Virus record (IMG/VR): IMGVR_UViG_3300024520_000099
Coordinates: 1-52,728 of that record
Reading direction: 5' to 3' (one strand)
DNA: 52,728 nucleotides
Origin: a virus
Positions 30,806 to 39,477 of the stretch are shown here, one piece after another. The notes under the pieces were generated by a model, which was given only the letters and a program-made list of their open reading frames with translations, was not told the origin of the DNA and searched no databases. The first letter of the stretch is position 1. Every line of letters starts with the position of its first letter. Both the position numbers and the translations under genes were made by a program.

Positions 30806-31343
30806 TGGGTTGCTGGAGTCAAGGCGAACGGCTAAGGCACTACACAAGACCCACGTCGCAGCCCTCACCACAGCAGAAGACGAACTCACATTCGCCGATG
30901 AAGCTCACCAGTTAGCACAGGACGTAGCCCGAGCGATCCAAGAACACTGCCACGCTCAGATCGCTGCCGTGGTATCACGTTGTCTAGAGGCCGTGTTCCC
31001 AGACAACCCATACGAGTTCGTGCTCCACTTCGAGAGACGCGCCAATCGCACCGAATGCCGCCTTTCATTCGTTCGCAACGGGCTAGAGGTAGACCCAACG
31101 TCGGCCAGTGGTGGTGGAGTGGTAGACGTCGCGTGCTTCGCTCTCAGGTTAGCCGCTCTAATGCTCAGCAGACCACCGAAACGCCGGCTGGTGGTACTCG
31201 ACGAACCATTCAAATTCGTGTCCCGGGAATACCTTGAGAACGTCCGGTTGATGCTGGAGACATTGGCAGAAGAGATGCAGGTCCAGTTCATTATGGTCAC
31301 CCACATCGAGGAACTTCAAACAGGAAAGGTCATCACGTTATGA
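30732..31343 (+). CDS. SbcC/Rad50-like ATPase, C-terminal half
   Basis: 203 residues from ATG 30732, with AGGAGGAGCAAGACG before it. A helical N-terminus is followed by the ABC ATPase signature SASGGGVVDVACFALRLAAL (124 onward), Walker B LVVLDEPF (153-160) and the H-loop MVTH near residue 190. It lacks Walker A and hook, which are encoded in the gene at 28249. Two chains must join to form one ATPase head. Confidence 0.85.
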   Translation: MPNEPTNKPSLSSSKTIQSLRKKLDGLLESRRTAKALHKTHVAALTTAEDELTFADEAHQLAQDVARAIQEHCHAQIAAVVSRCLEAVFPDNPYEFVLHFERRANRTECRLSFVRNGLEVDPTSASGGGVVDVACFALRLAALMLSRPPKRRLVVLDEPFKFVSREYLENVRLMLETLAEEMQVQFIMVTHIEELQTGKVITL

Positions 31344-31429
31344 ACAGCTCCCGTCCATCAGCAGCCTGTGGTTCGAGAACAGTGAGTGGGGCGGTCCGCC
31401 TTTCAAGTGTGGGACATTTCTCCCTCTAG
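31340..31429 (+). CDS. Possible 29-residue peptide
   Basis: ATG 31340 overlaps the stop of the SbcC C-half (ATGA) and runs to TAG 31427-31429. The Ser/Arg-rich sequence has no known features; only the overlap suggests translation. Otherwise 31344-31445 is non-coding, with a short hairpin (GGCG/CGCC around 31390). Confidence 0.2.
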   Translation: MNSSRPSAACGSRTVSGAVRLSSVGHFSL

Positions 31430-31445
31430 GCTGAGCCAATTGACG

Positions 31446-31474
31446 TTGCTACACTGATGTCACACTTGTAACAT
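31446..31474 (+). promoter_or_regulatory. Candidate promoter for the packaging and structural genes
   Basis: TTGCTA (31446-31451), 17-base spacer and TAACAT (31469-31474) lie in the 156-base gap before the gene at 31500. TTGCTACACTG here resembles TTGCTACAGTG at 42406, also in a gap before a new gene group. A phage-encoded sigma-like factor (1249) could read such sites. Confidence 0.45.
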
Positions 31475-31499
31475 CAACACTCAAGCAACGAGCATATTC

Positions 31500-31736
31500 A
31501 TGGTGACTGCAGCCCAAGAAATCGAACGTCTCCAACGCAAGATCGAAGATGGCTCTCTCAACCCTGAGGAGCCTCTATTCATCTTGAGGGCGCAGGATTG
31601 TATTGCAGGTGATACGGTTCGTGAATGGGCTACTCGGGCGTACGAAATTGGCACCCCGGAAGAGAAGGTAAATGAAGCGATGATGCTCGCAAAGGAAATG
31701 GATCAATGGAAACCCAGACGCATCCCAGGAAGGTAG
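31500..31736 (+). CDS. Small protein upstream of the terminase genes
   Basis: 78 residues. AQEIERLQRKIEDG, FILRAQDCIAGDTVREWATR and KVNEAMMLAKEMDQWK form three helices of a type often seen in small phage proteins near terminases; the function is unknown. The ribosome-binding site is poor and the message may start close to the candidate promoter at 31446-31474. Confidence 0.65.
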   Translation: MVTAAQEIERLQRKIEDGSLNPEEPLFILRAQDCIAGDTVREWATRAYEIGTPEEKVNEAMMLAKEMDQWKPRRIPGR

Positions 31737-31742
31737 CAGGAG

Positions 31743-31829
31743 ATGGCGCACGCAAGCATGCGGATAGGGGCCATCGTGGTCCTCATAGCCATACTGCTCA
31801 TTGTGTGTCCCGTACCACGAGGAAAATGA
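31743..31829 (+). CDS. 28-residue membrane peptide
   Basis: ATG 31743 to TGA 31827-31829, one base before the small-terminase start. The sequence has one hydrophobic span, GAIVVLIAILLIVCPVP (about residues 9-25), between short polar ends. CCAGGAAGGTAGCAGGAG precedes it, and ATG 31758 is an alternative start. Its tight fit between two genes supports translation. A holin- or spanin-related role cannot be shown. Confidence 0.5.
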   Translation: MAHASMRIGAIVVLIAILLIVCPVPRGK

Positions 31830-31830
31830 C

Positions 31831-32589
31831 ATGAGCGAATCTAATGGCAATGGCAATGGGACCTTCCATCCCACGTACTATCTACGGGCATACGAGCTTG
31901 CACGGTCGGGTCAAGAAGATGGCGAAATTGCGGGAGGGCTGGGCGTACGGCTCCACGTTCTCCGCCGCTGGATGCGTAACGATGATGCATTTGAAGAGTG
32001 CATAACGAGAGGTCGTAGCGAACAGGACGGTGATGTACGACGTGACATTTCGGGACAACTAAGAAATACGCAACTTCGGTTTCTTGCCGCGTATGCTGAG
32101 TCAGGCAATATATCAGCAGCGTCAAGGACCACAGGTATCAGTCGAGAGTCCCACTACCGATGGCTCGAAGAGGACGACTACCCACTCGCGTTCCAGTATG
32201 CGAATGACATCGCGGTAGATGCCCTCGAAGAAGAAGCACGTCGCCGAGCACACAAGGGCTTGCAGCGACAGAAGTTCCATCAGGGTATGCCCATCATGAC
32301 GGAGTGCGAGCCCAACGATCCACAGGGGCACGAAGTAGAATGGCGGGGTGAGATGACATGGGTGAAACCGTACATCGAGCACGAGTACTCTGACACCCTA
32401 CTCATATTCCTGCTCAAGGCTAAGCGACCGGACGTGTTCCGTGATAAGCCCATCGAAGTGAATCAGAACCAGACCAACATCGGCGTAGACATGAACCAAC
32501 TCCTGCAACTAGCCGAGCGGCAGAACGTGATCGAAGGTGACTTCGTTGCGATCGAGGCACAGCGAGCAATCGAGGCACACAATGGCTAA
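31831..32589 (+). CDS. Terminase small subunit (probable)
   Basis: 252 residues from ATG 31831 (ACGAGGAAAATGAC before it). Two helix-turn-helix segments are visible: GEIAGGLGVRLHVLRRWMRN and NISAASRTTGISRESHYRWL, the second typical of small terminases. A helical middle with a Glu/Arg-rich stretch and PYIEHEYSDTLLIFLLKAKR follow, as in many TerS. It would bind the packaging site and recruit the large subunit encoded next. Confidence 0.8.
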   Translation: MSESNGNGNGTFHPTYYLRAYELARSGQEDGEIAGGLGVRLHVLRRWMRNDDAFEECITRGRSEQDGDVRRDISGQLRNTQLRFLAAYAESGNISAASRTTGISRESHYRWLEEDDYPLAFQYANDIAVDALEEEARRRAHKGLQRQKFHQGMPIMTECEPNDPQGHEVEWRGEMTWVKPYIEHEYSDTLLIFLLKAKRPDVFRDKPIEVNQNQTNIGVDMNQLLQLAERQNVIEGDFVAIEAQRAIEAHNG

Positions 32590-34195
32590 GCGTCGCACCA
32601 AGAAGGAACAGCAGACACCACTAGGACCCGAGCATCTGGAGATCCTCGAAGACCCCATCAAGTTCTGTGCTGTGTGCTGGCCGGACATCAAGCTCTGCGA
32701 CTACCAACGTGACATCCTGATCAGCCTTCGGGACAACGTAGAGACGTTCGTACATGCCGCGAACGAAGTGGGTAAAGACTTCACGACCGCGATTGGCGTA
32801 CTGTGGTTCTTCTGCTCGCGGAGACCCGCTCGTGTTATCACGTCCTCCAGTGGTGAGACACAACTCAAGAACATCCTGTGGTCGGAGATCAAGGAACGCA
32901 TCGCAACGAGCAAGATCAAGTTCCCCATCAAGGTCGGTACGCTCAGCATCAAGTGGATCAACGAAGACGGCGAAGAGGACCCGCTCTCGTACATCATTGG
33001 CCATGTGACCAAGTCCGTCGAGAACTTCCAGGGGCACCACTTGGACCACGACAAGCCCCGAGTGCTATGCGTGTTTGATGAAGCGTCCGGTGTCGCAGAC
33101 GAATACGATGAAGCGGCCGATTCGTGGGCACACAGGAAACTCGTAATCGGGAACCCGCTCAACTGCCTGAACTTCTTCTACCGAGCATGCAAGAAGGGCA
33201 ACGTGGAACACGATGCGGACACAGGGGAGACCGGTCTGCTACGGAACATCATTCACATAGACGCTCATGGTTCGCCGAACGTGCAGTACGGAGAGCTGAT
33301 GAACAATGCTGGGGTCCCGGGTCCCTACAAGACCATCGTCCCTGGCGTACTGTCGTATCCCGAGTACAGACGTCGCCTCAAGATCTGGGACAAGATCAAG
33401 ATTCACATGCGGCTACATGGGCTGTTCTACGAAGGCGACGAAACGCTCTTGTATCCACCGGACTGGCTCGACCTCGCGGAGCAAACCTATGAGCGGCGTT
33501 GTCCGACGGGCTACGACCTCTGCCAAGATCACAACAGCAGGAACCCTGCGACCGCTATCGGGGTTGACTGTGGCGCAGGACGAGACCTCTCAGTGTGGAC
33601 GATGGTGAACGCAAAGCAACTCATACATCAGTTCGCGATACAGACCCCGGACACGATGGCGATCGTGCGACGTACAATCAAGTTCATGGCCCACTACAAG
33701 ATCCCGCCCGAGAAGGTCGCTATGGACGCGGGCGGTGGTGGTAAGCAAATCGCGGATCGCCTCAGGGAGATGGGCTACCACATCAGAACCGTTTTCTTTG
33801 GCGAGTCCCCAACGCCCGACAAGGGTACACGACAGAAGCGGACCAAGGAAAAAGAAGCACAAGCGGAACGGCGACAGGCCTACAAGAACCGACGGGCTGA
33901 GATGTACGGCATGCTACGAGAGCTGATGGACCCAAGCATAAACGACGAGGTCTTTGGGATACCAGTTGAGCTGCATGAGCTACGCAAGGAACTAGCGATC
34001 ATGCCGCTGATGTACGACCCAGAGGGCAAGCTATTCCTACCACCCAAAGACCGACCGGCTACCAGTGCAGCGAACAGTGAAATCATTACGATCAAGAAAC
34101 TCCTAGGGCACAGCCCAGACAGAGCTGACAGCATCGTGCTCGCCACGTTCGCTCAGTTTGGGAAACCCGCAAGACGAAAGGTCGGTGCCCTATGA
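32582..34195 (+). CDS. terL: Terminase large subunit
   Basis: 537 residues from ATG 32582, overlapping the small subunit by eight bases. Walker A is AANEVGKDFTT (59-69, Asp in place of the usual Ser/Thr after GK), Walker B is VLCVFDEAS (161-169). The RNase H-like nuclease has GVDCGAGRD (327-335) and VAMDAGGGGKQIADRL (379-394). It drives genome packaging and cuts concatemers. Confidence 0.93.
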   Translation: MAKRRTKKEQQTPLGPEHLEILEDPIKFCAVCWPDIKLCDYQRDILISLRDNVETFVHAANEVGKDFTTAIGVLWFFCSRRPARVITSSSGETQLKNILWSEIKERIATSKIKFPIKVGTLSIKWINEDGEEDPLSYIIGHVTKSVENFQGHHLDHDKPRVLCVFDEASGVADEYDEAADSWAHRKLVIGNPLNCLNFFYRACKKGNVEHDADTGETGLLRNIIHIDAHGSPNVQYGELMNNAGVPGPYKTIVPGVLSYPEYRRRLKIWDKIKIHMRLHGLFYEGDETLLYPPDWLDLAEQTYERRCPTGYDLCQDHNSRNPATAIGVDCGAGRDLSVWTMVNAKQLIHQFAIQTPDTMAIVRRTIKFMAHYKIPPEKVAMDAGGGGKQIADRLREMGYHIRTVFFGESPTPDKGTRQKRTKEKEAQAERRQAYKNRRAEMYGMLRELMDPSINDEVFGIPVELHELRKELAIMPLMYDPEGKLFLPPKDRPATSAANSEIITIKKLLGHSPDRADSIVLATFAQFGKPARRKVGAL

Positions 34196-34731
34196 GCGAC
34201 CCGATGTTCACCTACGTCCAGAACTTCTTCAACCGTGGCCAATGCTGCGAACTCACCGCGAGAGCGTTCAGCGAATTGCATACCGACTTCCGTACCACAG
34301 AGGTCAAGCACCGCGAAGGCTACAAGCTCATGGAGGACGTCGAGCCCGCGACCAAACTGCGAGAGCATCTAGCGATCAGAACGAACAGGCCCATTGACCA
34401 CATTGAGCCCGTTGAGATCGTTCGCTACAGCCCCGGAGCTGAATACCCACTGCACTATGACGGCTGGTGGAGAACCCACACAGCACTCGTGTATCTGAAC
34501 CACGACTACACAGGAGGTCACACAGTCTTCCCGAACATACCTGCGGGAGAAGTACAGCCCCGCGAGGGTGCAATCCTACTGTGGGAGAACGCTCGAGACC
34601 GGACCAACATTCAACAGCACAGCTATCGCGTTGACAAGCTTCTGAAACGTACGAAGTGGATCGCGGTGACATGGGCATGGGAGACGAAGTGTGACACATC
34701 CATTCTTTCAGGAACAACCCCACGGACCTGA
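34192..34731 (+). CDS. 2-oxoglutarate/Fe(II) dioxygenase, prolyl-4-hydroxylase-like
   Basis: 179 residues. The iron site is HYD (His88, Asp90) and His143 (QQHSYRV); Lys155 (KRTKW) is the usual 2-oxoglutarate ligand. GGHTVFPN and GAILLWEN fit the double-stranded beta-helix. It should hydroxylate a protein side chain, perhaps proline on a virion or host protein. It lies between terminase and portal, overlapping both neighbours. Confidence 0.88.
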   Translation: MSDPMFTYVQNFFNRGQCCELTARAFSELHTDFRTTEVKHREGYKLMEDVEPATKLREHLAIRTNRPIDHIEPVEIVRYSPGAEYPLHYDGWWRTHTALVYLNHDYTGGHTVFPNIPAGEVQPREGAILLWENARDRTNIQQHSYRVDKLLKRTKWIAVTWAWETKCDTSILSGTTPRT

Positions 34732-35152
34732 TCCGAAGTTCCAAGACGACCCGTTCTGGGGTGACCCCGAATACCCTGCGATGATTCGTATGCGCCACGA
34801 TGAGACGGGCGAGATACAGCATGCGGTTCTCATCTCCAACATCGGACCCGTTCACTTCGTGTGGATCATCGAGCAAAAGAAGTTCGACATCTTCGATATG
34901 GCATGGCCCGATCAGACACCCGTAGACCCACAACTGCCAGCCTTCGGGTCACCGTTCCCCGAGCACTTTGTGGAGGACGGTATGCCCCACGACGGCGATG
35001 CTCCGATGCCACCCAATCTCGGTCACAGCGAAGGCTACCGCCCGTCTTATAGCCCGATGTTCTGTGCCCAGTGTGAAGAGCGTCTCACCAAAGAAGAAGT
35101 CATGTCAGGCTTGGAGATGTGCTTCAGCTGCTACTGTCAGGAGCAAGGCTGA
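34691..35152 (+). CDS. Unknown protein with C-terminal zinc ribbon
   Basis: 153 residues from GTG 34691, overlapping the dioxygenase by 41 bases. A beta-rich middle (HAVLISNIGPVHFVWIIEQK) and Pro/His-rich stretch lead to a four-cysteine site, CAQC and CFSC. No family is recognised. Confidence 0.6.
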   Translation: MTHPFFQEQPHGPDPKFQDDPFWGDPEYPAMIRMRHDETGEIQHAVLISNIGPVHFVWIIEQKKFDIFDMAWPDQTPVDPQLPAFGSPFPEHFVEDGMPHDGDAPMPPNLGHSEGYRPSYSPMFCAQCEERLTKEEVMSGLEMCFSCYCQEQG

Positions 35153-35580
35153 TGCTCGCTAAGAAGAAACCGAAACCGATCACAACGTACAAAGACTTCT
35201 TCAGGGCGTGTCACACCATCAGGAGCAAGTACGGCTTCCAGTTCCACTTCCACTCAACCTGTGCCAAAGTGTACGACGAGCATGGTAGGGCCGATGCGAA
35301 CGCCATCTGGTGGAGTGCGACACGCGGAGGTTCGTTGTGGAACCCCATAGAGGTCATCAACTATGTCTTTTATGAGACCTCGACGGGCTTGTGGAGAATG
35401 GCTAACATGGCGCGGCCGCAGGTAGGACTCCCACTAGACAAGTTCGATGAACTGGTGATGGCTTACCGCGAAAGCGAAGGACACCTGACCAGTCTCCGAG
35501 AGCGCATGTGCAAGGCACTAGGGCTCGACGAGGTCCCCATACATGAACGCCCATCATACAAGCGACGAAGGAGAAAGTAG
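35152..35580 (+). CDS. Unknown basic protein upstream of the portal gene
   Basis: 142 residues from ATG 35152 (TGATG junction). It has a basic N-terminus (AKKKPKP), an aromatic-rich centre (FHFHSTCAKVYDEHGRADAN) and a basic C-terminus (YKRRRRK). The gene lies in the usual place of small head genes, but no function can be given. Confidence 0.6.
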   Translation: MLAKKKPKPITTYKDFFRACHTIRSKYGFQFHFHSTCAKVYDEHGRADANAIWWSATRGGSLWNPIEVINYVFYETSTGLWRMANMARPQVGLPLDKFDELVMAYRESEGHLTSLRERMCKALGLDEVPIHERPSYKRRRRK

Positions 35581-37464
35581 ATGCCCACTCGCATCCCCAA
35601 CGGACTGAAGGGCCGAGTCGCTACTGGCAAAGCCGATCGCAACGGTAGCAACGGCAACGGTAAGCACGACAGCGGCGTAGACCTGATCCGGAATATGTTT
35701 CAGGGGCTGCTCGATGGGAACGGGTCTGCGAGTAGCATGGCGATGAACGCTATGACGTCCCGCAGCGACCTACTCACCAAGATGTTCGACAGCCGTAGGG
35801 ACCTCGACGTAGAGTGTGGCTACCCAAAGACCATCACCGCGACACAGTACCGTTATCTGTACGACCGCGAAGGCATTGCGACCCGCGTCGTATCGGTCTA
35901 CCCGGAAGAGTGCTGGAAGATGGACCCCAAGATCTTCGAGACTGAAGACGCGGGCAAGACGCCGTGGGAAGCGACGTTCGATCAGGTGAATGATGAGCAC
36001 AATCTCATCCACTACATGCAGCGAGTTGACGAGATGTCGGGCATTGGGAGCTTCGGGCTACTACTGCTGGGCATCGACGACGGTAAGACCCTAGAGGAAC
36101 CCGTCGAGGGCATCATCCTGGAAGGCACACACGCAGGCCGTAAGAAGGGCTTTCAGGAGACCGCAGCGACAGGGGAGGACAACGAGACGTCCCCTGTGGA
36201 TTCAGACGCGGAGAACGTCGATACGGGGCTTGAGGATAGCGATGCGGACGATGAGACAGACGTAGAGCCAGAGCTGGACGAAGAGGGTAATGAAATCGAG
36301 GCTGAGATCATCAACGCTGACCCTGTGGAGACCAGCCGGTCACTGCTCTACCTCCGGGTCTTTGACGAGTCGCTGGTTGACATCGCCGAGTACGAGACAG
36401 ACGAAACGAACCGTCGCTATGGGCAACCGAAGTTCTACAACGTGAAGTTCAACGACCCGCTGATGCAAGGCAATGCAACAGCAGCAGCACCGGACATCAC
36501 CACCAAGAAAGTGCACTGGACCCGTTGCCTGCATGTCGCGGACAACCGCAAGTCGAGCGAGGTGTTCGGGACACCACGTATGCAAGAGTCGTACAACCGG
36601 CTGTATGACCTTCGCAAGTTGCTGGGCTCGTCCGCGGAGATGTTCTACAAGGGAGCGTTCCCCGGTTTCAGCTTCGAGGTGAATCCAGACCTCGGCGATG
36701 TCACACTGGACGAAGACAAGATGCGGGCAGAGTTCGCAGCATACGCGAATGGGCTACAACGATACCTCGCGTTGAACGGCGTGTCGGCCAAGAGCCTCGC
36801 GGTCCAAGTAGCAAGCCCCGAAGACCACGTGATGGTCCAGATCAAAGCGATCGCCATCACAGTGAAGACCCCACTACGGATCTTCATGGGAAGCGAAGCG
36901 GCACACCTCGCGAGCACACAAGACCAAGAGACATGGAACGGCCGGCTCGAACACAGGCAGACCAAGTACCTCAGCCCTCGGCTCGTGCGACCCTTGCTCG
37001 AACACCTCATAGCGATGGACGTACTACCCGAACCGGGACCCGATGGGTTCAGCGTTGAATGGCCCGACCTCAACACGCCATCGGACGAGAGCAAGGCAAC
37101 AGTTGCTGAGATTGTGGTGAAAGCGATCGCCGCTTACATCCAGAGCGGAGCCGATGCGTTGATTCCGCCGTTCGAGTTCCTTACGATGATCATGGGCATG
37201 GACCCAGACCAAGCCGAAGCGATCCTCGAAGCGGCAAGCACACACTTGGAAGACAAAGAAGACGAGGAGCTGGAGAACCGAGCACGCCGCGAAGAGAAGG
37301 GCCTGCCCGTACCACCAAGCCCCGAAGAGATTGAGATGGCTAAGCTGAAGGGTCCCGACGGAGAAGACGAAGAAGAAGACGAAGAAGAAGACGAAGAAGA
37401 CGATGGCCCGTTCGACGAGGAAGCGGAAGAAGACGAGGACCCCAAGCCCCCGAAGAAGAAGTAG
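35581..37464 (+). CDS. Portal protein (DUF1073-type)
   Basis: 627 residues. The N-terminal part (RDLDVECGYPKTITATQYRY, then LYDREGIATRVVSVYPEECW) and the NRLYDLRKLLGSSAEMFYKG segment follow phage portal proteins of the DUF1073/anti-CBASS-like family; a helical wing and crown follow. An acidic insertion lies at about 200-245, and the last 35 residues are an Asp/Glu run ending PKPPKKK. It should form the 12-fold ring through which DNA enters the head. Confidence 0.85.
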   Translation: MPTRIPNGLKGRVATGKADRNGSNGNGKHDSGVDLIRNMFQGLLDGNGSASSMAMNAMTSRSDLLTKMFDSRRDLDVECGYPKTITATQYRYLYDREGIATRVVSVYPEECWKMDPKIFETEDAGKTPWEATFDQVNDEHNLIHYMQRVDEMSGIGSFGLLLLGIDDGKTLEEPVEGIILEGTHAGRKKGFQETAATGEDNETSPVDSDAENVDTGLEDSDADDETDVEPELDEEGNEIEAEIINADPVETSRSLLYLRVFDESLVDIAEYETDETNRRYGQPKFYNVKFNDPLMQGNATAAAPDITTKKVHWTRCLHVADNRKSSEVFGTPRMQESYNRLYDLRKLLGSSAEMFYKGAFPGFSFEVNPDLGDVTLDEDKMRAEFAAYANGLQRYLALNGVSAKSLAVQVASPEDHVMVQIKAIAITVKTPLRIFMGSEAAHLASTQDQETWNGRLEHRQTKYLSPRLVRPLLEHLIAMDVLPEPGPDGFSVEWPDLNTPSDESKATVAEIVVKAIAAYIQSGADALIPPFEFLTMIMGMDPDQAEAILEAASTHLEDKEDEELENRARREEKGLPVPPSPEEIEMAKLKGPDGEDEEEDEEEDEEDDGPFDEEAEEDEDPKPPKKK

Positions 37465-37521
37465 GAGACCAGCACAATGTGGACCATGCTCGCCGCAGTG
37501 GCGTACGCGGAGGTGAACGCA

Positions 37522-37818
37522 ATGTCTGAGATCCTAATGACCACCGAATTCGATGGTGGCACGAAGCTGATATTCTGGTGTCCTGGTTGCCGATGCTGTC
37601 ATGGTGTTGACATCAGGACCGATGGGAAGCGTCCATCGTGGACGTGGAATGGAGACAAGAACAATCCGACGATTGCCCCGTCAGTGCTTGTGTTCAATGT
37701 TATCAAGGGCAAGAGGAGAACTGTGTGCCATCTGTTCGTACGGGAAGGGCAGATACAGTACCTGACTGACTGTCAGCATAAGTACAACGGCAAAACCATC
37801 CCGATGGAGCCGGTATAG
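37522..37818 (+). CDS. DUF6527-like small protein
   Basis: 98 residues from ATG 37522, which follows GGAGGTGAACGCA; ATG 37477 would add 15 residues. The core FWCPGCRCCHGVDI, WTWNGDKNNPTIAPSVLV, CHLFVREGQIQYLTDCQH and GKTIPM fits the DUF6527 family, small cysteine/histidine-rich phage proteins of unknown role. It lies between the portal and head genes. Confidence 0.65.
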   Translation: MSEILMTTEFDGGTKLIFWCPGCRCCHGVDIRTDGKRPSWTWNGDKNNPTIAPSVLVFNVIKGKRRTVCHLFVREGQIQYLTDCQHKYNGKTIPMEPV

Positions 37819-37991
37819 TGGCCAAGAAGAAACCAGGAACACCCCCGCCAACACCACCCGAGGAGGAAGCCCGCAAGGTGCCTTCGGGTCATTGTAAGAT
37901 CGAGCACCCGCATGCGAACGCGGCAGGTGCCGGCGAATGGCCGATGATCACACTCGATTGCTGGTGCGGCGAATGGAAGAAGGCGAAGTAG
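37818..37991 (+). CDS. 57-residue Cys/His protein
   Basis: GTG 37818 overlaps the previous stop (TAGTG) and TAG 37989-37991 lies one base before ATG 37993. The peptide has a Pro/Glu-rich start (KKPGTPPPTPPEEEA) and a cysteine pattern GHCKIEHPHAN... DCWCGEW that fits a small metal site. The exact fit between two real genes makes translation likely. Confidence 0.6.
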   Translation: MAKKKPGTPPPTPPEEEARKVPSGHCKIEHPHANAAGAGEWPMITLDCWCGEWKKAK

Positions 37992-37992
37992 C

Positions 37993-39003
37993 ATGGCTGT
38001 CAACCCACTACGACTAGATCCCACCCGCACGACGCTCCTACGTCGCAAGTTCGAGAACGATCTGAAACGTCGCTTTCGTAAACTCAAGAAGCTGGTCTGG
38101 GACCTCATCGTAGTAGAAGACGCCTTCGGGCTACGTCAAGACAACAGTCTCAACATCACAGTCAATACGCGATGGCAGTTCGCTACAGACCCACAGAAGC
38201 AGAAGGCGTTCCAGAAGTGGTTCAAAGAGCAAGTAGACCTCGGCATCCTTGAGGTCCCTCCGGGCACCGATCCGCTGAAACCGTGGACCGCGACCTACAC
38301 GAACAGTGCATACAAGTCAGGCGTCACGCGAGCCTACATCGCATCCAAAGCAGCCCTCTCTGAATCCGCCGCGTTCAGTGCTGGGTCCAAGGCACAGTTC
38401 CTTGAGAGCGCCTTCGGTGGCCCCATTGGAACCAAGCAACTCGAGATGCTCGCCACGAGGTCGTTTGAACAACTGCGGGGCATCACTGCGGCGATGGGCC
38501 AGAAGATCAACATCAGTCTCACCAACGGTCTAGCCCATGGACACTCCCCGCGGAAGATCGCTCGTGAGATGGCGAAGACCATTGACGGTATGACCAAGCA
38601 GCGGGCGGTCGTAATGGCCCGCACCGAGATCGTCCACTCATACGCCGAGGGCCAGCTCGATTCGCTGGAGCAACTAGGCGTCGAAGAGGTCACAGCATTC
38701 GTAGAGTGGAGCACGGCAGGAGACGACCGCGTCTGTCCCACGTGCCAGCCCCTCGAAGGCGTTGTGATGAAGCTCAAAGAAGCTCGGGGCATACTACCAA
38801 GACACCCACAGTGCAGATGCGCCTGGATACCAGTCATAGACAAGCCTGGCAAGGGACGTCGCAACGACCTACAGAAGAGCATCAACGCGAGCGTGAAAGC
38901 AGAGCGTCGTAAGAAGCGAACCACGAAAGAGGCACGCGACCAATCACCATGGCCGGGCTCGGACGTAGCAAAGCCGAGGAGACGTTCTAAGGTGAAGGCG
39001 TAG
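37993..39003 (+). CDS. Mu-F/SPP1-gp7-like minor head protein
   Basis: 336 residues. The C-terminal part has the family signature: RAVVMARTEIVHSYAEG, VEWSTAGDDRVCPTCQPLEG and ILPRHPQCRCAWIPV. A helical N-terminus and basic tail (RRRSKVKA) complete it. Such proteins help head assembly or DNA ejection and follow the portal gene, as here. Confidence 0.85.
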   Translation: MAVNPLRLDPTRTTLLRRKFENDLKRRFRKLKKLVWDLIVVEDAFGLRQDNSLNITVNTRWQFATDPQKQKAFQKWFKEQVDLGILEVPPGTDPLKPWTATYTNSAYKSGVTRAYIASKAALSESAAFSAGSKAQFLESAFGGPIGTKQLEMLATRSFEQLRGITAAMGQKINISLTNGLAHGHSPRKIAREMAKTIDGMTKQRAVVMARTEIVHSYAEGQLDSLEQLGVEEVTAFVEWSTAGDDRVCPTCQPLEGVVMKLKEARGILPRHPQCRCAWIPVIDKPGKGRRNDLQKSINASVKAERRKKRTTKEARDQSPWPGSDVAKPRRRSKVKA

Positions 39004-39004
39004 A

Positions 39005-39020
39005 CCTCCGACAATTACCA
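39005..39020 (+). repeat. Motif copy 8, degenerate (CCTCCGACAATTACCA)
   Basis: After the Mu-F-like gene stop, 85 bases before ATG 39106. The only copy found in the virion gene half, with one C missing and one T added. Confidence 0.35.
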
Positions 39021-39105
39021 TGTCCCCTCCCACGAAGTCGCTGCAGTGGGGCGCATAGGGGCTCGAAACCAGCGACACAACCGGAAGTCTTTAGGAGACC
39101 GACAG

Positions 39106-39477
39106 ATGCAGACCAAGTTCGACACGTTGACCACGTATCCCGGGTCATTCGTTGCGGTGCTGGGAGCCCAGACACAAACTGTGCCCCAGCCACAGGACGC
39201 GACAGCACCACCGAAGGAACAAGCCCCGCTCGGTGCTCGGAACATTGAGGTCTTCGGGCTTCAAACGAATGGGCGTCGCCGCCAGTACAACGGAGACAGT
39301 CTGGACCAGTGTCTGGACGCCGCGTTGAAGGACCTCGAGACGTTTGAGGCCGCGAACGCAGAGGAGACGACGGCCCCCAAAGAAGACCCTCCTACATCGG
39401 GCGGGCCAACTGGTGGCAGTTCGGAGAGTAGCAGCTCCGGTGGTCGCGGTGGGAAAGGCAAAGGCAAGAAGTCCTGA
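39106..39477 (+). CDS. Low-complexity protein of unknown function
   Basis: 123 residues from ATG 39106 after TTAGGAGACCGACAG. The N-terminal half has a beta-rich stretch (TYPGSFVAVLGAQTQTV, then GLQTNGRRRQYNGDSLDQCL), the C-terminal half is Pro/Ser/Gly-rich and ends in GGRGGKGKGKK. No family is recognised. The C-terminal Gly/Lys tail might touch nucleic acid. Confidence 0.55.
   Translation: MQTKFDTLTTYPGSFVAVLGAQTQTVPQPQDATAPPKEQAPLGARNIEVFGLQTNGRRRQYNGDSLDQCLDAALKDLETFEAANAEETTAPKEDPPTSGGPTGGSSESSSSGGRGGKGKGKKS

Noticed and set aside
39020-39105. tRNA-like stretch GGGGCTCGAAACCAG
   Set aside because: Resembles a T-loop, but no acceptor stem, D-arm or anticodon arm can be drawn around it.
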